Source: Sulfurimicrobium sp031426915
Lineage (GTDB): Bacteria; Pseudomonadota; Gammaproteobacteria; Burkholderiales; Sulfuricellaceae
Assembly (NCBI GenBank): GCA_031426915.1
Contig: JASJPB010000018.1
Location: 31,355 to 95,354, forward strand
Length of the DNA stretch: 64,000 bases
Direction of reading: 5' to 3'
Shown one piece after another: positions 59,282-64,000 of the stretch. The translations under genes and the position numbers were made by a program. Position 1 is the stretch's first letter; each line of letters opens with the position of its first letter. The notes beneath the pieces are model-generated. The model ran no database searches. It was not told the origin of the DNA and saw nothing but the letters and a program-made list of their open reading frames with translations.

Positions 59282-60015
59282 GGCATTCTGTCCCGGTCCA
59301 GGCGCTGCACCGCGAGCATCAGGAAGGTCGCGGTAAACAGCAGGAAATAGGCGAGATCGGCAGTGTCGAGCAGGCCCCGGTTGCAGCGCGCAAAATGTTG
59401 CAGCAGGGACAGACTGTGCAGAGGTGCGATGTCCTGGGCGAAGATGTCGAGCAGCCACAGCCCGAGAGAGGCGCCGATGCCGCTGATGGCCGCTATCGCG
59501 GGTTGCGCGGTGAGACTGGAAAAATAGAGCCCGAGGGCGCTGAAGCATGCCGCCAGCAGTATCAGGCCAAGTATGTTGGTGAGCAGCAAACCGCCGTCGA
59601 GAGGGCCGCCTGAGCGAAGCGAGAAAGCCATGGCGATAGTGAGAGCGGCAACCAGGCACAGGAAGGTCCACAGGCCGAGAAATTTGCCTGCAACAATGGT
59701 GCTGAGCGATATCGGGGCAGACAGAAGCAGGGGCAGAGTATGGTTACGGCGCTCTTCAGCAATCATGCGCATGGCGAGGATAGGGGCCAGCACCAGCAGA
59801 ATCATGGCGGTGGCACCGAACAGCGGCGCAATAACCATTTCGGTCACGCCGGGCGGATTGGCGAACTCTACCAGTTGCCCCTGCAGGCTGAGAAAGGCAT
59901 CCACCTGGCCCAGGAATAGCCAGGCCAGCACCATTTGCAATACACCCAGGATGATCCACGCCAGCGGCGAACTGAACAGGATTTTGAGTTCCTTGGCGGC
60001 GATGGTAACGATCAT
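59278..60015 (-). CDS. ABC-2 type permease (GldF-like)
   Basis: A 245-residue membrane protein with six hydrophobic segments, starting MIVTIAAKELKILFSSPLAW, as in the GldF/ABC-2 permease family. RMIAEERRNHTLPLLLSAPI is the conserved cytoplasmic loop. It lies between the ATPase gene (overlap 4 bases) and the GldG-like gene (overlap 4 bases), forming a single three-gene operon. The substrate is unknown. Confidence 0.9.
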   Translation of the reverse strand: MIVTIAAKELKILFSSPLAWIILGVLQMVLAWLFLGQVDAFLSLQGQLVEFANPPGVTEMVIAPLFGATAMILLVLAPILAMRMIAEERRNHTLPLLLSAPISLSTIVAGKFLGLWTFLCLVAALTIAMAFSLRSGGPLDGGLLLTNILGLILLAACFSALGLYFSSLTAQPAIAAISGIGASLGLWLLDIFAQDIAPLHSLSLLQHFARCNRGLLDTADLAYFLLFTATFLMLAVQRLDRDRMP

Positions 60016-60743
60016 GTCGGGCTCTCCCGTAGCGTGAGACGAACAAAATTTTCTTCCAGGCTGCTGCTATCGTGCTCGTTGAGCAGGGCCGCCATGCTGC
60101 CGCTGAAAACGGCCCGGCCTTGGTGCAGGATCATCACCTGGTCGCACAGGGCCTCGGCCTCGGCCAGGATATGGGTGGACAGGATTACGCCATGACTGTG
60201 GCCCAGTTCCTTGATCAGGCTGCGAATGTCACGTATCTGCAGTGGGTCCAGCCCGGCTGTCGGCTCATCCAGAATGACTACGGATGGGGTATGAACGATG
60301 GCTTGGGCGATGCCCACCCTTTGCTGGTAGCCTTTGGAAAGGCTGCCGATCAGCCGCTTTGCCACTTCCTCCAGACCGCAGCGCTTGAGTGCCTGCCCTA
60401 CGGCGACACTCAGGGCTGACTTGGGTACGCGGTGCAAGAGGGCGGCCAGGCGCAGATATTCGTTCACGGTGAGTTCGCGGTACAGGGGCGGGATTTCCGG
60501 CAGGTAGCCGAGGTGGGTTTTAGCCCCGACCGGGTCTTCGATCAAGTCGATACCGCAAATTTCGATGCTGCCCGCGCTAGGGGCGAGGGTGCCCGTCAGC
60601 ATCCGCATGGCGGTGGACTTGCCGGCGCCGTTTGGCCCCAGGATGCCCAGAACCTCGCCGGGGCGCAAATCCAGGTTGAGTCCTTCCAGCGCCCTGTGGT
60701 TGCCATAATGGCGACCCAGATCGCGTGCCCGCAGAGCAAACAT
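60012..60743 (-). CDS. ABC transporter ATPase (GldA-like)
   Basis: A 243-residue ABC ATPase with Walker A GPNGAGKSTAM, signature LSKGYQQRVGIAQA, Walker B VVILDEPTAGLD and H-loop STHILAEA. I start at ATG 60743 (MFALRARDL). It is the first gene of the ATPase-permease-GldG operon. It is divergent from the TPR lipoprotein across a 98-base gap in which a GATTATACTT tract could be a -10 element for the latter. Confidence 0.92.
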   Translation of the reverse strand: MFALRARDLGRHYGNHRALEGLNLDLRPGEVLGILGPNGAGKSTAMRMLTGTLAPSAGSIEICGIDLIEDPVGAKTHLGYLPEIPPLYRELTVNEYLRLAALLHRVPKSALSVAVGQALKRCGLEEVAKRLIGSLSKGYQQRVGIAQAIVHTPSVVILDEPTAGLDPLQIRDIRSLIKELGHSHGVILSTHILAEAEALCDQVMILHQGRAVFSGSMAALLNEHDSSSLEENFVRLTLRESPT

Positions 60744-60841
60744 GGTTTCGGATTTAAAGTTCAAAGTGGCAAGTTCAAAGGGTTGTGCCTATACTTGGCG
60801 GGCTGTTGTTCCGATTATACTTGAGACGCCGAGCATCCAAG

Positions 60842-62560
60842 ATGTCTACCCTGAAACTCGAATATTCCCTATCGATTGTCTCCCTGCTGGCGCTTGTCGC
60901 ATGCGCGCCGACTCCGGCCAAGGTTCCTCCCAGAAGCGAGACGCATGCCGAGGCGAAAAAGCCGGTCTTGCCGAACCAGGAGCTGAGCGCCCAAGCCCTT
61001 TATCAATATCTGGTGGGCGAAGTGGCACTGCAGCGAGGTCAGCCCCAGTTGGCGGTAGAGGCTTTGCTGGATTTGGCGAAAAATACTCGCGACCCACGCT
61101 TGGCGCAGCGCGCGACTGAGACCGCCGTTCAGGCGCGACAGGCGGGCCAGGCAACCGAGGCGGCGGCATTGTGGCAGGCGCTGGATCCGACTTCTTCCCA
61201 GGCTACACAGGCGGCGGCCGCGCTATTACTGAATGGCGGACGACTGAATGAAGCACGTCCTTATCTGGAAAAAATTATTGCCGGTGCGGACGGAGACCGA
61301 GCCAGCGGTTTTCTGCATCTCAACCAGATGCTGTCGCGGCAGCATGATCGGGTAGCGGTGCTGGAACTGGTGCAGAAGCTCGCCGGACCCTATCCGGAGA
61401 GTGCCGAGGCCCATTTTGCCGTGGCCCAGGCAGCATGGAATGCAAGCCGGCGCGATGAGGCGCTGGCGGAACTGGAGCAGGTCGATCGTTTGCGCCCGGG
61501 CTGGGAGCCCGCAGCGCTGTTCCGTGGGCAGATGTTACAACCCTTAGCCCCTGCCCAGGCCTTGGAGTTCTACCGCACATTCTTGCGGGACTACCCCAAG
61601 TCCAAGGAAGTCCGGCTCACCTACGCGCGTCTGCTGGTGAGCGAAAAGCAGTACACCCAAGCCCGCGCCCAGTTCCAGCGCGTGATGGAGGATGCGCCCA
61701 ATAACGCCGAGGTCAGCTTTGCCATCGGTCTGCTTGCTTCCCAGGAGAACGATTTCGAAGCGGCGGAAACCTACCTGCGGCAAGCGCTCGCCAACGGTTA
61801 CAAGGACGAGGATATGGCGCGCTTTTACCTGGGCCAGGTTGCCGAAGAGCGCAAGCACCTGGATGAGGCCGCGGCGTGGTACGAAAAAGTGGGGCAGGGG
61901 GAGCACTATCTCAATGCCCGGATACGCTATGCGGGGCTGCTGGCAAAACAGGGCAAGCTGGATGCTGCGCGCAGCCACTTGCAGAGCGTGCAGCCACAGA
62001 ATAACCAGCAGCGCGCCTTGCTGATCCAGGCGGAAGCGCAGCTGTTGCGCGAAGCGAAGCGCCACGAGGAAACTTTCGACCTGCTGGCCAGAGGTCTGGA
62101 AAAGCTGCCCAATCATCCCGACCTGCTGTACGACCACGCCATGGCGGCGGAAAGGCTGGACAAGCTGGACGTGATGGAGAAGGACCTGCGTCACCTGATT
62201 CAGCTCAAGCCCGATAATGCCCATGCCTATAATGCGCTTGGCTATTCGCTTGCCGAGCGCGGCATTCGTCTTGAGGAAGCGCGCGAACTGGTGGAGAAAG
62301 CGCTCTCCCTGGCGCCTGACGATCCTTTCATCATGGATAGCCTGGGCTGGGTGCATTTTCGCCTCGGCCAGCACGGCAAGGCGGTCGAGTATTTGCGACA
62401 GGCTCTGACGTTGCGCCCGGACCCGGAGATTGCGGCCCATCTGGGACAGGTTTTGTGGGCTCAGGGACTGCACGAGGAGGCACGCAAGGTCTGGCAGTCG
62501 GCCTTGAAGCAGGCTCCGGAAAGCGAAGCGCTACGCGATGTCATGCAAAAGTTCAAGTAG
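60842..62560 (+). CDS. TPR-repeat outer-membrane lipoprotein
   Basis: A 572-residue lipoprotein. The signal ends in LVAC with Cys21 as the lipobox cysteine, so the start at ATG 60842 (MSTLKLEY) is well supported. At least ten TPR-like helical pairs follow, for example the repeats with PDNAHAYNALGYSLAERG and PDDPFIMDSLGWVHFRLG. This is the widely conserved betaproteobacterial TPR gene upstream of lolB. Its exact role is unknown. It overlaps lolB by 23 bases. Confidence 0.92.
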   Translation: MSTLKLEYSLSIVSLLALVACAPTPAKVPPRSETHAEAKKPVLPNQELSAQALYQYLVGEVALQRGQPQLAVEALLDLAKNTRDPRLAQRATETAVQARQAGQATEAAALWQALDPTSSQATQAAAALLLNGGRLNEARPYLEKIIAGADGDRASGFLHLNQMLSRQHDRVAVLELVQKLAGPYPESAEAHFAVAQAAWNASRRDEALAELEQVDRLRPGWEPAALFRGQMLQPLAPAQALEFYRTFLRDYPKSKEVRLTYARLLVSEKQYTQARAQFQRVMEDAPNNAEVSFAIGLLASQENDFEAAETYLRQALANGYKDEDMARFYLGQVAEERKHLDEAAAWYEKVGQGEHYLNARIRYAGLLAKQGKLDAARSHLQSVQPQNNQQRALLIQAEAQLLREAKRHEETFDLLARGLEKLPNHPDLLYDHAMAAERLDKLDVMEKDLRHLIQLKPDNAHAYNALGYSLAERGIRLEEARELVEKALSLAPDDPFIMDSLGWVHFRLGQHGKAVEYLRQALTLRPDPEIAAHLGQVLWAQGLHEEARKVWQSALKQAPESEALRDVMQKFK

Positions 62561-63110
62561 CTGGCTGTTGCCTCTGGTTCTGCTGTTGTTGGGCGGGTGT
62601 GCCGCGCCACAAGTCGGGCAGCGGGGCGAGACTCAGGTGGCGCCGCAGGTGTTTCAACTGAATGGCCGCATTGGCGTGCGTTATGGCGAGGAAGGCTTCT
62701 CCGGCAGCCTGCGCTGGCAGCATGGCGCCGGGGGCGACGAAATCCTGCTGTTTTCCCCTCTCGGACAAACGGTGGCGCGAATAGAGCGCAATGCCGCCGG
62801 TGTGGCGCTGGATGTGGCGGAGGGCCACTACGTGGCGCAGGATGCAGCGGAGTTGACGCAACGTGTGCTGGGCTGGCGTTTGCCTCTGGACGGCATGCAA
62901 TACTGGGTGACTGGCCGTCCGGCGCCGCACGGTGCCGCGAACGCGACGCGCGATGAGGCCATGAATCTGGTCCATTTAAGCCAACAGGAGTGGGAAATCG
63001 AGTATCGGGATTACCGTCCGGAAGGCAACTTTGTTTTGCCGTCCCGGATCGTGATGCGCAACGGTACCGTGGAACTCAGGCTGGTGGCGGATGAATGGGT
63101 GTTACCGTGA
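62538..63110 (+). CDS. lolB: Outer-membrane lipoprotein receptor LolB
   Basis: A 190-residue lipoprotein that accepts lipoproteins from LolA and inserts them in the outer membrane. The lipobox is LGGC with Cys21. The LolB barrel has FQLNGRIGVRYGEEGFSGSL, LLFSPLGQTVARIE, LGWRLPLDGMQYW and VLPSRIVM. It starts inside the TPR gene and overlaps ispE by 4 bases. The short N-terminal MSCKSSSSW is a normal n-region. Confidence 0.93.
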   Translation: MSCKSSSSWLLPLVLLLLGGCAAPQVGQRGETQVAPQVFQLNGRIGVRYGEEGFSGSLRWQHGAGGDEILLFSPLGQTVARIERNAAGVALDVAEGHYVAQDAAELTQRVLGWRLPLDGMQYWVTGRPAPHGAANATRDEAMNLVHLSQQEWEIEYRDYRPEGNFVLPSRIVMRNGTVELRLVADEWVLP

Positions 63111-63943
63111 CACAGACTGCCTATCCCGCGCCGGCAAAACTCAATCTGTTCCTTCACGTGGTAGGTCGCCGCCCGGACGGCTATCATCTGTTGCAAAGTG
63201 TGTTCCGTTTTCTCGACTATGGCGACCAATTGCACTTCAAACTGCGTGAAGACGGGCGTATAACGCGCACTACCGATCTTGTTGGCGTTCCGGAAGAGAA
63301 GGATCTGGTGATACGCGCGGCGCGCCTGCTGCAGGAAGCAACTGGCTGCACGCTCGGTGTCGAAATCGGCATGGAAAAACACCTCCCCATGGGCGGCGGC
63401 CTGGGCGGGGGCAGCTCCGATGCAGCAACGGTGCTGCTGGCGCTGAACCGTTTGTGGCATTTACACCTCCCGCGCGCCGAATTGCAGCGTTTGGGCCTGC
63501 AACTCGGCGCGGACGTGCCGGTATTTGTTTTCGGCGAAAGCGCGTTCGCCGAGGGGGTGGGCGAATTGCTTCAGCCCGTCAGCCTGCCCCCAGCCTGGTA
63601 TGTGGTTATCGTGCCGCCGGTAGCGGTTGCGACTGCTGAGATTTTTGCTGCGCCGGAATTGACACGCGACACGACTTCAATCAAAATGTGCGGCCTCTCG
63701 ATAGCCCAGCTTCGCAACGACTTGCAAGCCGTGGTTTGTGCGAGGTATCCCGAAGTGGCGGAATGCCTGAGCTGGCTTGAACGGTTCGGCAATGCCAGGA
63801 TGACGGGGTCAGGCGCATGCGTATTCGCGGAGTTTTCCGCGCAGGACGAAGCGAACCGGGTGCTGGCGCATAAACCTGCAAAATGGCAGGGTTTCGTGGC
63901 ACGCGGCATGGACCGGCATCCGCTGCGGGATTATGCAGACTAA
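63107..63943 (+). CDS. ispE: 4-diphosphocytidyl-2-C-methyl-D-erythritol kinase IspE
   Basis: A 278-residue GHMP kinase of the MEP isoprenoid pathway. PAPAKLNLFLHVVGRRPDGYH is recognised at the start, the ATP loop is PMGGGLGGGSSDAA, and MTGSGACVFAEF is the third GHMP motif. I use GTG 63107, which gives the common GTGA overlap with lolB; ATG 63095 (MGVTVTQTAYP) is an equally possible start. tRNA-Gln follows at once, as in many betaproteobacteria. Confidence 0.95.
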   Translation: MTQTAYPAPAKLNLFLHVVGRRPDGYHLLQSVFRFLDYGDQLHFKLREDGRITRTTDLVGVPEEKDLVIRAARLLQEATGCTLGVEIGMEKHLPMGGGLGGGSSDAATVLLALNRLWHLHLPRAELQRLGLQLGADVPVFVFGESAFAEGVGELLQPVSLPPAWYVVIVPPVAVATAEIFAAPELTRDTTSIKMCGLSIAQLRNDLQAVVCARYPEVAECLSWLERFGNARMTGSGACVFAEFSAQDEANRVLAHKPAKWQGFVARGMDRHPLRDYAD

Positions 63944-63947
63944 ACAT

Positions 63948-64000
63948 TGGGGAGTCGCCAAGTGGTAAGGCACCGGATTTTGATTCCGGCATTCGTAGGT
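63948..64000 (+). tRNA. tRNA-Gln (TTG anticodon), cut by window end
   Basis: The acceptor stem starts TGGGGAG and is followed by a D arm with GTGGTAAGGC and an anticodon stem CCGGA/TCCGG enclosing TTTTGAT, so the anticodon is TTG at 63980-63982. The window ends in the variable/T-arm region (CATTCGTAGGT), so the 3' part is not seen. Position after ispE is typical; prs is often next. Confidence 0.95.

Noticed and set aside
59282..59671. 130-residue N-terminal extension of the GldG-like protein
   Set aside because: It overlaps the permease gene entirely, is Arg/His-rich without hydrophobic segments, and the ATG at 59281 gives the family N-terminus and a 4-base overlap.

Overview
The window is a gene-dense, fairly GC-rich stretch of a betaproteobacterial chromosome. 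The gene orders gpsA-trmL, rsmD/M16/ftsY-ftsE-ftsX/rpoH and TPR lipoprotein-lolB-ispE-tRNA-Gln are typical of Betaproteobacteria. Together with a cbb3 oxidase locus, an MSHA pilus locus and several c-di-GMP genes they suggest a free-living respiratory bacterium, possibly of the Nitrosomonadales/Sulfuricellaceae-Gallionellaceae type. That placement is inference; there is no rRNA gene here.

Layout. 1-3.3 kb: the 3' part of gpsA, a hemerythrin-PAS-GAF-GGDEF diguanylate cyclase, and trmL. 3.4-25.4 kb: a nearly complete MSHA-type type IV pilus locus. Its order is E, G, pilin-like, two A-type pilins, C, D, O, P, Q, I, a PilN-like gene, J, K, L, M, N. It is interrupted by a HEPN/MNT toxin-antitoxin pair (5.1-5.9 kb) and by an antisense GT-C/TPR membrane protein that may glycosylate the pilin (8.9-10.9 kb). 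25.5-31.3 kb: a ComF-like protein and a biotin cluster bioB-bioF-bioH-bioC-bioD (no bioA in the window). 31.3-41.4 kb: Rrf2 and FNR regulators, then ccoNOQP and ccoGHIS for cbb3 oxidase and its assembly, ending in an untracked 32-residue membrane peptide. 41.5-50.6 kb: rpoH and ftsXEY, separated by about 5.7 kb of accessory DNA that holds a zinc-ribbon protein, a tandem-domain dCTP-deaminase-like protein, an HDOD protein and a PAS-GGDEF-EAL protein. 50.7-57.7 kb: a paired M16 peptidase system, rsmD, coaD, a ferredoxin, a dynamin-like GTPase and mutM. 57.7-60.7 kb: a 266-bp nested-palindrome element and a three-gene GldG-type ABC system. 60.8-64 kb: TPR lipoprotein, lolB, ispE and a tRNA-Gln cut by the window end.

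How it fits together. The MSHA ATPase carries a c-di-GMP-binding MshEN-type N-terminus. The gene just upstream of trmL encodes a putative oxygen-sensing diguanylate cyclase, and the rpoH-ftsX insert adds two more c-di-GMP-type proteins. Oxygen is also a theme of the FNR/Rrf2/cbb3 block, so surface attachment and microaerobic respiration may be tuned together. The most unusual features are the nested-palindrome element that supplies the stop codon of one gene and abuts the start of mutM, the toxin-antitoxin pair inside the pilus operon, the zinc-ribbon/dCTP-deaminase pair, and the small membrane peptide after ccoS. No CRISPR array, phage or intact insertion sequence was seen.
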